From: an archaeon
GTDB lineage: Archaea > Iainarchaeota > Iainarchaeia > Iainarchaeales > Iainarchaeaceae
Direction: 5' to 3'
Assembly: GCA_024653905.1 (NCBI GenBank)
Contig: JANLGZ010000019.1
Span: forward strand, 1-37,923
Length of the DNA stretch: 37,923 bases
Part shown: positions 15,566-23,112 of the stretch, in pieces
Layout of the letters: the number at the start of each line of letters is the position of its first letter
How positions within the stretch are numbered: position 1 is the first letter of the stretch
Made by a program: the position numbers and the translations under genes
The notes under the pieces: model-generated
Database searches by the model: none
Told to the model about the DNA's origin: nothing
What the model saw: only the letters and a program-made list of their open reading frames with translations

Positions 15566-16095
15566 TTGAATTACTTGTTCTGCTTTTTTTCTCAGGGATT
15601 TTTGTAAAAATTGCAGACGAATTTTCTGATGTTTTTGAAAAAGAAAATTATTTCGGAATTGTTTTCGGAACCCTATACGGAATTTTGCTCGGAATAGCAA
15701 TATCAGGTAATTTTATTATTGCAACAATCTGGGTTGGAATAATTCTGGCTTTAACCCTGCAAAATAAACTAAATTCAGTAGCACATTTAGTTGGAATAAT
15801 TACTATTGCATTAACAATAATTTTTATCAACAATTTTGAATTAAATTTGGCACTGGCAATGATTTATTTCATTGGTTCTTTTTTGGATGAAAAACTCAAT
15901 GATTTTTTTGATTTCAATAAAGCAAAAAATTCAGCAGGAAAAGTATTGAAATTTATTGCAAAATACAGATTAATAACAGAACTTTTTGCAATTGTACTCG
16001 CAATTGTTTTTGCAGAACCGCTTTATTGGTTTGGTGTGCTTAGCTTTGATATTGGTTATCAATTAGTTACAATGGTTTCCGAAAAAGTTATTTGA
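15562..16095 (+). CDS. Multi-spanning membrane protein of unknown function
   Basis: 177 residues with about five hydrophobic segments (about 1-14, 31-47, 52-66, 78-108, 139-157). A conserved-looking loop (MIYFIGSFLDEKLNDFFDFNKA) follows the fourth. The start is a TTG overlapping the TGA of the deoxyhypusine synthase gene, so translation is coupled. Charged residues near the start (KIADEFSDVFEKE) could be functional, but I recognise no family. It ends with an eight-base overlap into the convergent gene on the minus strand. Confidence 0.65.
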   Translation: MIELLVLLFFSGIFVKIADEFSDVFEKENYFGIVFGTLYGILLGIAISGNFIIATIWVGIILALTLQNKLNSVAHLVGIITIALTIIFINNFELNLALAMIYFIGSFLDEKLNDFFDFNKAKNSAGKVLKFIAKYRLITELFAIVLAIVFAEPLYWFGVLSFDIGYQLVTMVSEKVI

Positions 16096-16381
16096 ATTTT
16101 TTCAGGAACTTTATCCATTCAGTAATTTTCCTTTCAGTTGGAGCCCATGGTTCGCCAAAACTATCTAATTGTTTACACCCATAAATAATGTCAACAAATT
16201 TTGAAAAATCAGCACTGTGATCAATATGGCCTTCCAATTCATCAAGAGCAGCAGTGCAATAAGAATCTATTTCTTCACCCAAAAAGAATTTTTCTTTTCC
16301 TTCCAGTTCAAGGAATTTTGGAAAATCAGATAAAAGTTTTTCTCTTATTTGAGAAACTGTTTTTTTGGTATTTTCATCCAT
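16088..16381 (-). CDS. Small soluble hypothetical protein
   Basis: 97 residues, mostly helical, with two Cys (SYCTAAL, YGCKQL) and a Trp-rich C-terminal part (GEPWAPTERKITEWIKFLKKF). It has no signal, membrane segment or recognised motif. It lies 31 bases behind secG on the same strand and may share its transcript. It is convergent with the membrane-protein gene. Confidence 0.65.
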   Translation of the reverse strand: MDENTKKTVSQIREKLLSDFPKFLELEGKEKFFLGEEIDSYCTAALDELEGHIDHSADFSKFVDIIYGCKQLDSFGEPWAPTERKITEWIKFLKKFK

Positions 16382-16412
16382 AAAAAATATTCAACCTCAG
16401 ATGAATAAATTA

Positions 16413-16577
16413 CTACCCCATCAGATGAAATACTATTACAATAACTGTAAAAGCAACTGTAACTCCGACAACGAATTCAGGGCTCATTTTAGGACCGCCG
16501 GTATCTGTGTCAAAGAAACGCATTATTCCAATAGAAGAACTTGGACCTGAACTTTGTGGTGAACTGTTAAACTTCAT
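16413..16577 (-). CDS. secG: Protein translocase subunit Sec61-beta/SecG
   Basis: 54 residues, the normal length for archaeal Sec61-beta, the small non-essential subunit of the SecYE-beta protein channel in the membrane. A Ser/Pro/Gly-rich cytosolic head (SSPQSSGPSSSIG) leads to the family signature IMRFFDTDTGGPKMSPEFVVG (residues 18-38). One C-terminal TM segment (about 38-53, VTVAFTVIVIVFHLMG) ends the protein. TTTATATATT-type sequence (16612-16621) lies about 35-45 bases upstream on this strand. The gene is divergent from the amidotransferase-like gene at 16717. Confidence 0.93.
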   Translation of the reverse strand: MKFNSSPQSSGPSSSIGIMRFFDTDTGGPKMSPEFVVGVTVAFTVIVIVFHLMG

Positions 16578-16611
16578 TGCATATCCCTAGAGTAATTACT
16601 TGAAGAAAAGG

Positions 16612-16710
16612 TTTATATATTAAAATGACTTATTTATCTCAAAAACAATACATATTTAAATAGTTTAAAAGAAAAATAATAGTATTAACATATTAATTGG
16701 AGAAGGTGAA
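16612..16710. promoter_or_regulatory. Divergent promoter region of secG and the amidotransferase-like gene
   Basis: TTTATATATT (16612-16621) can serve secG on the minus strand, giving a leader of about 13 bases. ATATTTAAAT (16652-16661) fits a plus-strand start near 16682. GGAGAAGGTGA (16699-16709) is the ribosome binding site for the ATG at 16717. Confidence 0.45.
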
Positions 16711-16716
16711 AACAAA

Positions 16717-17577
16717 ATGTATCCTGATGGCGGAGATGGTGGAGCAGCACCAGCAGATAATTTCGGAGGACCACTTCAATCAAAATTTGGAACTCATTTA
16801 GAGGGACTAATCCCATTAATACTAATACTCATAATAGCTTTTTTCCTAGCAGTTAGGTTTGATGTTATTGATCCATCCACCCCAATTCTGGGAACTGTAG
16901 TAGATGTTTTCCAATCAGGAGCACATCCAACTAAAATGCTTATTATAGGTGCTACAAGCAGAGAAGTTGTTAACATCCTTAATGATAATCGGGATATTAT
17001 AGATTATGATCTTAAAACAACTCAAAGTCTTGAGAGAAACCCACAGGAAATATTGGCAAATTATGAAATCGTAATGCTTGACCAGAGTGAGGAAGCAAAC
17101 AAAGAAGTTTCCAAAAAGCTTGGAGAAGCAATTGAAAAGTTCGTTAAAAGCGGCGGAAAGTTCATTCTTGTAAAGGATTCCGGAATAAGAAGACCTGACA
17201 CATATGATGTTATTGGTTGGAAAAACACTTTCGGAGATATAGTGCCTGTTGAATGTGACAGAGTAATTAATGACCAGCCAACATGTATAAACAGATTTAT
17301 TGTACAAGGAAAACTTCTAAGACAGGATGAAGACCATCCAATCATGGAAGGAATCGAAATCTTCCCAGCAGACCCTTTAAGGAATGCTACATTTGAAGTA
17401 TTCGATGTTGGAACTAATGGCAAAGAAATTGCTTTTATTGAAAGCTCAGGACAGGACAAAAAAGAGTTTGTCGGAATTGTAGAGAAAAACCTAGTAATAG
17501 GAAAAAGCCTCTACTTCAATTACAACCCCGGAAAAACCAGAGGCGTATTTGAATCAACCTTGGATTATTTGAGATAA
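16717..17577 (+). CDS. Membrane-anchored protein with class I amidotransferase-like soluble domain
   Basis: 286 residues. A Gly/Ala-rich head (1-20) is followed by one TM segment (about 30-47, LIPLILILIIAFFLAV). The soluble part starts KMLIIGATSREVVNIL and alternates strands and helices (NYEIVMLDQSEE, AIEKFVKSGGKFILVKDSG, VVPVECD-like region, HPIMEG, KSLYFNYNPG). This is the layout of ThuA/GATase1-like domains, in which a flavodoxin-like sheet holds the active site. A catalytic Cys-His pair is not obvious (C186 and C194 only), so an enzyme role is doubtful. It follows the divergent promoter shared with secG. Confidence 0.7.
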   Translation: MYPDGGDGGAAPADNFGGPLQSKFGTHLEGLIPLILILIIAFFLAVRFDVIDPSTPILGTVVDVFQSGAHPTKMLIIGATSREVVNILNDNRDIIDYDLKTTQSLERNPQEILANYEIVMLDQSEEANKEVSKKLGEAIEKFVKSGGKFILVKDSGIRRPDTYDVIGWKNTFGDIVPVECDRVINDQPTCINRFIVQGKLLRQDEDHPIMEGIEIFPADPLRNATFEVFDVGTNGKEIAFIESSGQDKKEFVGIVEKNLVIGKSLYFNYNPGKTRGVFESTLDYLR

Positions 17578-17671
17578 ATAACTCAAATAATCTAATTCCC
17601 TTTTTTCTAATTTTTTATAAATACTTTGGTGCATAGCTCTATTTACATTCCAATTCGCCCGAGGTTTTAAC

Positions 17672-17944
17672 ATGGGAGACGACAACATAGTTTTCATTGG
17701 AAAAAAAAGCACAATGGCATATGTCATGGCAGTAATAATGCAAATGAATAGAGGAAACACAGAAGTAACACTCAAAGCAAGAGGGAAAGCTATTTCAAGA
17801 GCGGTTGATGTTGCAGAAATTGTGAAAAACAAGTTTATGAATGAAATAAAGGCCCATGACATCAAGATTTACACTGAAGAACTCAAAGGAAACGATGATA
17901 CAAACATTAAAGTTTCATCAATAGAAATTTTACTGAAAAAGTAA
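17672..17944 (+). CDS. albA: DNA/RNA-binding protein Alba
   Basis: 90 residues, full length. Alba is an abundant dimeric chromatin protein of archaea that coats DNA and also binds RNA. The family core is plain: DNIVFIGKKSTMAYVMAVIMQMNRG, EVTLKARGKAISRAVDVAEIVKNKF, IYTEELKG and a C-terminal SSIEILLKK strand. The DNA-contacting lysines near 11-12 (GKKS) and the RGKAISRAVD helix are present. The gene is monocistronic-looking: TTTTTTATAAATAC at 17609-17622 and GAGG before the ATG. It lies near another possible chromatin protein only 13 kb away (4405). Confidence 0.96.
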   Translation: MGDDNIVFIGKKSTMAYVMAVIMQMNRGNTEVTLKARGKAISRAVDVAEIVKNKFMNEIKAHDIKIYTEELKGNDDTNIKVSSIEILLKK

Positions 17945-17985
17945 CAACAAAAAGTGTTTATAACAGGTTTTTCACTAATAATCCT

Positions 17986-18405
17986 ATGGGGAAAGAACTT
18001 GATGAAAAAGTACAAATAGCTTTTGAAAATGCAAGAAAAAAATTTTTATTCTCAGATGTTGATTTTCACAAAGCAATAGAATTTCCAGAAATCACAATAA
18101 TATCATGCAACGGCAAAATAGGCTCACTAATAGGCAGAAATGGTATTATTGTAGCTGAATTAAGCAAAGAACTTAATTCCAAAATAAGAGTTGTTGAACA
18201 TTCCCAAAACCCAAAAAAAGTAATTGCAGACTTAATAGGCAATGTAAGATTATTAGGAGTTAATGAAGTGTTTGAACCAAGCGGCACTAAAATAAAAATA
18301 ATAATAAATACTCATGATTCAAAGAAATTATCCGCTACACCCGAACACTTAGAGAAAGCAATCGAAGAACTAACCCAAAACAAAGCAAAACTGGAATTCA
18401 AGTGA
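17986..18405 (+). CDS. KH-domain RNA-binding protein, NusA-like
   Basis: 139 residues. The first half has VDFHKAIEFPEITIISCNGKIGSLIGRNGIIVAELSKEL, in which IGRNG (49-53) is the GxxG loop of a KH domain; VVEHSQNPKKVIADLI continues as in archaeal NusA. The second half (GVNEVFEPSGTKIKIIIN...) resembles a degenerate second KH. Archaeal NusA proteins are about 140 residues with two KH domains, so a transcription elongation/termination role is plausible; another RNA-binding role is also possible. TGTTTATAAC (17954-17963) lies about 26 bases before the ATG, which suggests a leaderless transcript. Confidence 0.8.
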   Translation: MGKELDEKVQIAFENARKKFLFSDVDFHKAIEFPEITIISCNGKIGSLIGRNGIIVAELSKELNSKIRVVEHSQNPKKVIADLIGNVRLLGVNEVFEPSGTKIKIIINTHDSKKLSATPEHLEKAIEELTQNKAKLEFK

Positions 18406-18473
18406 AAAAGGCAAACCTTTAATTTATAACCCTACTAAAAAATATTAAAAAAGAAGAATATTAAAAACAGGTT

Positions 18474-18653
18474 ATGATTATGCCCGGGCCCAAAAAACCC
18501 ATAAGACCAATAAAACCATCAACGCCACCAACATGGGAAGAATTACAATCCGAAACTTTGTGGAAGAAGTTCAATGCACAAAAACCACATATTAAAACTT
18601 TATCAAGAAAACGAGTGAATAACCAAAAACCAACCATACAAAAACGAGGTTAA
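18474..18653 (+). CDS. Small Pro/Lys-rich basic protein
   Basis: 59 residues from the ATG at 18474, or 57 from the ATG at 18480. The N-terminal half is Pro/Lys/Ile-rich (PGPKKPIRPIKPSTPPTWEEL), the C-terminal half strongly basic. There are no Cys and no membrane segment. Codon use looks like the neighbours. A short inverted repeat GAGGTT/AACCTC spans the stop codon. Function unknown; it may be a ribosome- or nucleic-acid-associated small protein. Confidence 0.4.
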   Translation: MIMPGPKKPIRPIKPSTPPTWEELQSETLWKKFNAQKPHIKTLSRKRVNNQKPTIQKRG

Positions 18654-18702
18654 AACCTCAAAAATCTAATCATTTATTGTGCAAAGCCCATGATTGCGAA
18701 AA

Positions 18703-18761
18703 GTATTTATATATCATGAATCTATCATGATAGTACATGAACAATCATGAATCAATCATGA
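18703..18761 (+). promoter_or_regulatory. Promoter with four phased palindromic TCATGA sites
   Basis: TATTTATATAT (18704-18714) is the TATA box. TCATGA, itself a palindrome, occurs at 18714, 18725, 18745 and 18756, so the steps are 11, 20 and 11 bases, about one, two and one helical turns. The second copy is the centre of the 12-base palindrome CTATCATGATAG (18722-18733). The sites overlap the TATA box, the predicted transcript start and the first codons. This is a strong candidate operator for the winged-helix protein encoded here. Confidence 0.55.
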
Positions 18762-19216
18762 AAGATGTCCTCAAAGAAAAACAATTACTGGATAAAATAA
18801 GCCCAAAGTTTCAGCAATTGAATGAGCTAGACGAAATCATGGAACAAGCGGATAACCCTAAGGTTTTAGCTGCTTTAATGTTCAGATTGATTCAGGAAAA
18901 AGAAAAAACCAATAGCTTGCTTGAAAACATTAATGAAAAATACGATAAAATAATGTTTTCAGTAAAAACCCAAAACCCCCTTGAAACCAATACGCAGGAA
19001 TCAAGAGATACACAGTTCGAGGTTCTTCCAGAACAAGATCAAATGATTTTGAAAATAGTGGAAGAACAAGGCCAATGCACAGCTAAAGACATTAAAACAA
19101 TGCTTAGCTACAAAGGTCTGAACGCAGCATGTCAAAGGCTGAACAAACTGTACAAGGAAGGCTACCTTAAAAAAGTCAAATCAGGAAGGAAGGTATTATA
19201 CTTAGCAAAATGCTAG
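18737..19216 (+). CDS. Winged-helix transcriptional regulator with N-terminal helical domain
   Basis: 159 residues. The N-terminal part (1-70) is helical and Glu/Lys-rich, with coiled-coil potential (EKTNSLLENINEKYDKIM). A polar linker (75-92) leads to a C-terminal winged helix (about 95-159, EQDQMILKIVEEQGQCTAKDIKTML, ACQRLNKLYKEGYLKKVKSGRKVLYL). It is likely a dimeric DNA-binding regulator. The ATG at 18737 fits a leaderless start 26 bases after the TATA box; the ATG at 18758 is an alternative. The promoter carries four phased TCATGA sites, which suggests autoregulation. Confidence 0.8.
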   Translation: MNNHESIMKDVLKEKQLLDKISPKFQQLNELDEIMEQADNPKVLAALMFRLIQEKEKTNSLLENINEKYDKIMFSVKTQNPLETNTQESRDTQFEVLPEQDQMILKIVEEQGQCTAKDIKTMLSYKGLNAACQRLNKLYKEGYLKKVKSGRKVLYLAKC

Positions 19217-19238
19217 GGCTAAAAAAAAGATGAGAGAG

Positions 19239-19300
19239 GAGTAGCACTTATTCTGAAACCCCCACCTCAGAGCTGCTCTTTTCCTTCTCTTTACTTCTTT
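19239..19300 (+). terminator. Stacked hairpin with pyrimidine-rich tail
   Basis: GAGTAGC (19239-19245) pairs with GCTGCTC (19272-19278). Inside, TCTGA (19252-19256) pairs with TCAGA (19267-19271), closing a ten-base AACCCCCACC loop and leaving ACTTAT as a one-sided bulge. A C/T-rich tract follows. It probably ends the regulator transcript, but the elaborate fold would also suit a small RNA. Confidence 0.45.
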
Positions 19301-19374
19301 CAAAACACAAATACTATTTCTTTTCTTTTTCGCCAAAGTTTTTTTTCTTTAAAGAAAAATGTTGATTCTTAAGG

Positions 19375-19383
19375 TTTAAATAT
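19375..19383 (+). promoter_or_regulatory. TATA box of the HerA-like gene
   Basis: TTTAAATAT is centred about 25 bases before the ATG at 19404 but only 10 bases before the ATG at 19389. It therefore favours the downstream start of a leaderless transcript. Confidence 0.5.
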
Positions 19384-19403
19384 CACAAATGCGATTAGAT
19401 AAC

Positions 19404-21182
19404 ATGGCATCGTTTGATATCGGGGATAAAAGCTCAGTAATTGGAAGAAGCATGAATGATATTGAAAAGTACGGCGATAAAGCCACTGCTTATTTTGGAA
19501 AAAGCGTCATGAGTTCAGGAGAAAAACCCGTTCTTGGAAGAAAAATTCTGATTGATATTGCAAAACCGCATGTAATGCTTATTTGCGGCAAAAGAGGCGG
19601 GGGGAAGTGCCTTGATGGGGATACTCTAATTACACTTGAAGACGGTTCTTTAATTAAAATTAAAAATTTGGAACAAGATACTAAAAAAATCATGGCACTT
19701 AATAATAACTTCAAAATTCAAAAAGCAGAAAAAACAAATTTTTACAAAAGAAAAGTAAACAAAATGTTAGAAATAACTCTGGCAAGTGGGAAAAAAATCA
19801 AACTTACACCAGAACATCCTCTGCTTACAAAAAAAGGATGGGCTCAAGCTAAAGATATAAAATTAAATACAAGAATTGCAACACAAAAAAAAATATGCGA
19901 AAAACAAAATATAATAGAAAATATAAACTCAAATCAAAAACAACTGCAAATAAAAAAACAGATTCAAGGAGATGTTCATTGGGATGAAATAAAAGAAAAA
20001 AAGAAATTAGAAGGAAATTTCCAAGTATATGATCTTACTGTGCCAAAATTCCACAACTTTGTCGCAAATGATATTATTGTTCATAACTCTTACTCAATGG
20101 CTGTTTTAATAGAGGAATTTGCAAGACAGCCAATTGATATTCGGAAAAGATTAAGCGTAATTGTAATTGACACTGTTGGAATTTTCTGGAGTTTAAAATT
20201 ACCAACAAAACAAGGAATTAAGGAACTTGAAAAATGGGATTTAAAACCTGAAAAAACAGATGTAAGAGTCCTTGTTCCGAAAGGAAAACTTGATTTTTAC
20301 AAGAAAAAAGAAATACCAATAGACGGAGCGTTCACTTTAAGAGTTTCAGAACTGGAAACAGCAGAATGGATGAGCCTGTTTAAACTTTCATGGAAAGACC
20401 CTGAAGCAATTTTATTATCAAGGATTGTTGATGAAGTAAAAGAAAAACTAGGAACACTTTATGGTTTGGATGAATTAATAACCGCAGCAAAAAATGACAA
20501 TGAATCAGAAAAAAATACGCGAGACGGAATAGCAGGAAGATTCAGAGCCGCAAAAACATGGGGTTTGTTTGAAAAAGAAGGAACTAAAATAAAAGAAATC
20601 GCAAAACCCGCAACAATAACCATAATCGATGTTTCGGCATACAGACAAGCTGTCGGAATGGAAGGAACAAGAGATGTTATTGTAGGACTTCTTGGAAAAA
20701 GGCTATTTGAGGAAAGGATGCTTTACAGAAAAGAAGAGGAAATCAGACAGACTAAAGGATTAACAAGAGAAAGTGATTTACCAATAATCTGGATGATGAT
20801 TGATGAAGCCCACATGTTCATGCCAAAAGACGAAGACAGTTTTGCACTTTCGGTTTTACTGGAATGGGTTAGAGTTGGAAGACAACCAGGACTTTCATTA
20901 TTACTGGCAACTCAAAGACCAAATAAATTACACCCTGATGCAATTTCACAATGCGATTTATTCATTTCACACAGAATGACCGCCCAACCAGACATTGATG
21001 CAGTAGCCCAATTAAGACCAAGTTATTTACACCAGGATTTTGACAAGTATTATCAGGAAATGCCACGAGCAAAAGGATATGCATTAGTTCTTGATGATCA
21101 AAGTGAAAAACTCTGGCTCATAAAAGTAAGGCCAAGATTTTCCTGGGACGCAGGAGTTACTGCAAGTGCGTTTAAGAATTAA
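19404..21182 (+). CDS. HerA/DUF87-type AAA+ ATPase interrupted by a mini-intein
   Basis: 592 residues before splicing and about 432 after. The intein sits inside the P-loop: the N-extein ends ICGKRGGGK and the C-extein begins SYSMAVLIEEF, so only the spliced protein has the full Walker A GKRGGGKS. Walker B is WMMIDEAHMF. ATQRPNKLHPDAISQCDLFISHRM carries the sensor residues of HerA/VirB4-type motors. HerA-like ATPases are hexameric DNA translocases or helicases, working with NurA in end resection; no nurA is in view, and DUF87 proteins have other roles. The start at 19404 (MASFDIGDKSS) is chosen from TATA spacing; 19389 is the alternative. Confidence 0.9.
   Translation: MASFDIGDKSSVIGRSMNDIEKYGDKATAYFGKSVMSSGEKPVLGRKILIDIAKPHVMLICGKRGGGKCLDGDTLITLEDGSLIKIKNLEQDTKKIMALNNNFKIQKAEKTNFYKRKVNKMLEITLASGKKIKLTPEHPLLTKKGWAQAKDIKLNTRIATQKKICEKQNIIENINSNQKQLQIKKQIQGDVHWDEIKEKKKLEGNFQVYDLTVPKFHNFVANDIIVHNSYSMAVLIEEFARQPIDIRKRLSVIVIDTVGIFWSLKLPTKQGIKELEKWDLKPEKTDVRVLVPKGKLDFYKKKEIPIDGAFTLRVSELETAEWMSLFKLSWKDPEAILLSRIVDEVKEKLGTLYGLDELITAAKNDNESEKNTRDGIAGRFRAAKTWGLFEKEGTKIKEIAKPATITIIDVSAYRQAVGMEGTRDVIVGLLGKRLFEERMLYRKEEEIRQTKGLTRESDLPIIWMMIDEAHMFMPKDEDSFALSVLLEWVRVGRQPGLSLLLATQRPNKLHPDAISQCDLFISHRMTAQPDIDAVAQLRPSYLHQDFDKYYQEMPRAKGYALVLDDQSEKLWLIKVRPRFSWDAGVTASAFKN
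19608..20087 (+). mobile_element. Mini-intein inserted in the Walker A motif
   Basis: 160 residues from Cys1 (CLDGDTLITLEDGS, block A) to a C-terminal His-Asn (DIIVHN, block G) followed by Ser as the +1 extein residue. Block B is LTPEHPLLTKKGW, with the TxxH motif. Block F is VYDLTVPKFHNFVAND. All residues for standard protein splicing are present. The central part (about 90-135 of the intein) is short, Lys/Gln-rich and has no LAGLIDADG endonuclease motifs, so it is a splicing-only intein that cannot home by itself. Insertion at GK/S of the P-loop is a common intein site. Confidence 0.95.
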
Positions 21183-21186
21183 CAAT

Positions 21187-22395
21187 TCAATTAATTTTTA
21201 AAACAAAATTATCTTTTTGAGGTTCACACTTTTCTGGTTCTAGAATAGTGTATGCTCCGTTTTCAGGCAAATTAAAAGCAGTTTCATTAAACACTACCAG
21301 AACAATTCCTTTTTCCAGAAGAGAATTCAAATCATTCCCTAAATTCAAAGGTTCTGCTACAATTCCTTGCGGATAAAAATAAACCCAATTATCACTTGCA
21401 ACTCTACATTCTTTCAGAAATTCCCCTTCAGGAAGAATAGGATTTGAAGGAGGATAATTTAACAGTATAACTATTGAAAACATGAAAAGCAAAATAATCA
21501 ATACTGATAAAAATTTCTTTATGTTTGGGTTTGTTGTTTTGGAAAGATTTAATGCCTGAGCAGGAACAAGCAGATTCAGGAACCTTAATTCTTTAATGCC
21601 CGAAAACAAAAACTGGATTGATGCAAAAATCGCAGCAAGATTATATTTTTTCGAAATTTCAAATCTCTTGTTTAATGCAAGGCTTATCAAAAAGAAAATT
21701 ATGATTATAATTGATAATAAATCAAAAGAACCAAACAAACCTTTCTGTGAAATGTTCAGAAAAATAGATTCTTTAACACTAAAAAAGGCATCTCCTGTTT
21801 CTGAATAATTATAAAATAACCATGGAAGCCAAAGCAGAATAACAGGCACAAAAAGTTTTGCCAAATTTTTTGGTTTTTCCTTATAAATTAAAATTAAACC
21901 ATAAAGAAAAAAATTATATCTTGCAAGAGTCGCCAAACCAAAAAAGAAACCCTTCTTTAATGGAGAATCAAATGCGAATGCCAAAAGCAAAAACGAAAGC
22001 GCAAACAAATCACTCCCTGCATTAGATTGAATAAGTATTATTGGAAACAAAAAAGAAAAGCCCGCAACCAAAAACTTATCTGAAAAACCTTTTTCTTTTA
22101 AATAAGTAAAAAGTATTGCAACAAAATAAAGTAAAGATGCTAGAGCAATTGAAAACAAAACTGAGAGATTGTTAGCTCCAAAAATACAATTAATAAAACC
22201 AGGAAGCGGGGGCCTCAACCATTCAAAATAAACTTGGTTTCCACAGAACCATTGACCCTGCAATTGATAAACAATCAAGTCCCATGAAAAACCGGAAAAT
22301 TGCTGTAATTGAAAAAACAAGAAAATAAAGAAGAATAAGATAAACCATTTGAAAGTAATGATTTTACGATTTAACTTATTGAATAAGCTTTTCAT
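21187..22395 (-). CDS. Multi-spanning membrane protein, GT-C glycosyltransferase-like
   Basis: 402 residues with about nine to ten TM segments. The first luminal loop reads FSWDLIVYQLQGQWFCGNQVYFEWLRPPLPGF. This resembles the loop after TM1 of GT39/ArnT/PMT-type transferases, where an acidic residue (here the D of SWD) and the later RPPL segment help bind the lipid-linked sugar. LARYNFFLYGLILIYKEKPK is the family's internal motif. The C-terminal part (about 318-402) is soluble and probably outside. I infer transfer of a sugar from a polyprenyl-phosphate donor to surface protein or lipid; substrates are unknown. TATTTATAAACC lies about 27 bases before the ATG on this strand. Confidence 0.7.
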   Translation of the reverse strand: MKSLFNKLNRKIITFKWFILFFFIFLFFQLQQFSGFSWDLIVYQLQGQWFCGNQVYFEWLRPPLPGFINCIFGANNLSVLFSIALASLLYFVAILFTYLKEKGFSDKFLVAGFSFLFPIILIQSNAGSDLFALSFLLLAFAFDSPLKKGFFFGLATLARYNFFLYGLILIYKEKPKNLAKLFVPVILLWLPWLFYNYSETGDAFFSVKESIFLNISQKGLFGSFDLLSIIIIIFFLISLALNKRFEISKKYNLAAIFASIQFLFSGIKELRFLNLLVPAQALNLSKTTNPNIKKFLSVLIILLFMFSIVILLNYPPSNPILPEGEFLKECRVASDNWVYFYPQGIVAEPLNLGNDLNSLLEKGIVLVVFNETAFNLPENGAYTILEPEKCEPQKDNFVLKIN

Positions 22396-22492
22396 GAATA
22401 GAATACTTAAGCTAAAATGGGTTTATAAATAATTGAATTCTCAAAAAAACAAGGTATACTTTGTTAATTTACTGACAAACGCCCTGCACGGT

Positions 22493-22996
22493 TTACAATA
22501 ACCCTTGTTTTATTTCCTCAGTAAATTTCAAAACATTGGTTTTTCCAACACTTTCCTTTTCAAGAACGCCTCTGTCAATAAGTTTCTGAACAACCCTGTG
22601 GCTTTTCACTTTAGTCATTCCGGGAAGCCTTGTAACCTCAGCCTGCAAAATTTTACCTTTGTTTTCAAGCAACAAATTCACTAATTTTTTTTCATCAGAA
22701 TTCAGAAGTTTCAGAATAACATCAGTATTTTTTTTCAAAGATTTTTCCTTGGATTCAACCTGCTGAGCCATTAAATAATAAGTACCAGCACCAATAAGCA
22801 AAGCGAAAGAAAGCATCAATGGAAGCGCAGTCTGCAAAAAATCAAGTTCTTGTTCATGAGGACAGCCCGCAATTAATGAACATTCTTCAGTATGTCCAGT
22901 CAAACCTAAAAAAGGAAAAATATTGAAAGCCAATACCAAAAATGATACAATAATAACAATTCCAATAATCACATTTTTGTTATTTGATGAAATCAT
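22493..22996 (-). CDS. Membrane-anchored winged-helix regulator next to the Cys-rich cluster
   Basis: 167 residues. There are two TM segments, about 8-28 and 57-76, with an outer loop carrying two Cys and two His (HTEECSLIAGCPHEQE, about 35-50), which could bind a metal or form a disulfide. The cytoplasmic part holds a winged helix (about 95-160, SDEKKLVNLLLENKGKILQAEVTRLPGMTKVKSHRVVQKLIDRGVLEKE), as in COG2512-type archaeal regulators. It starts 116 bases from, and divergent to, the first gene of the Cys-rich cluster, so it is a candidate membrane sensor for that cluster. TTTTAAAAC-type sequence lies about 25 bases upstream. Confidence 0.82.
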   Translation of the reverse strand: MISSNNKNVIIGIVIIVSFLVLAFNIFPFLGLTGHTEECSLIAGCPHEQELDFLQTALPLMLSFALLIGAGTYYLMAQQVESKEKSLKKNTDVILKLLNSDEKKLVNLLLENKGKILQAEVTRLPGMTKVKSHRVVQKLIDRGVLEKESVGKTNVLKFTEEIKQGLL

Positions 22997-23053
22997 AGCA
23001 ATATTTTATTGTAAATGTTTTAAATTACCGCTTATTTCACGGTTTCATGAATC

Positions 23054-23106
23054 GCTATATATGGTTTCAGTACAAGTTACTTCAGTAAAAACCATTTGAG
23101 AGGTGG
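23054..23106 (+). promoter_or_regulatory. Promoter and ribosome binding site of the Cys-rich operon
   Basis: GCTATATATGG (23054-23064) predicts a transcript start near 23085. GAGAGGTGG (23098-23106) lies six bases before the TTG at 23113 but 18 bases before the next ATG (23125), and so supports the TTG start. No second strong promoter is seen before 28705, so the genes from 23113 onward probably form one long transcript. Confidence 0.5.
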
Positions 23107-23112
23107 TAATTT

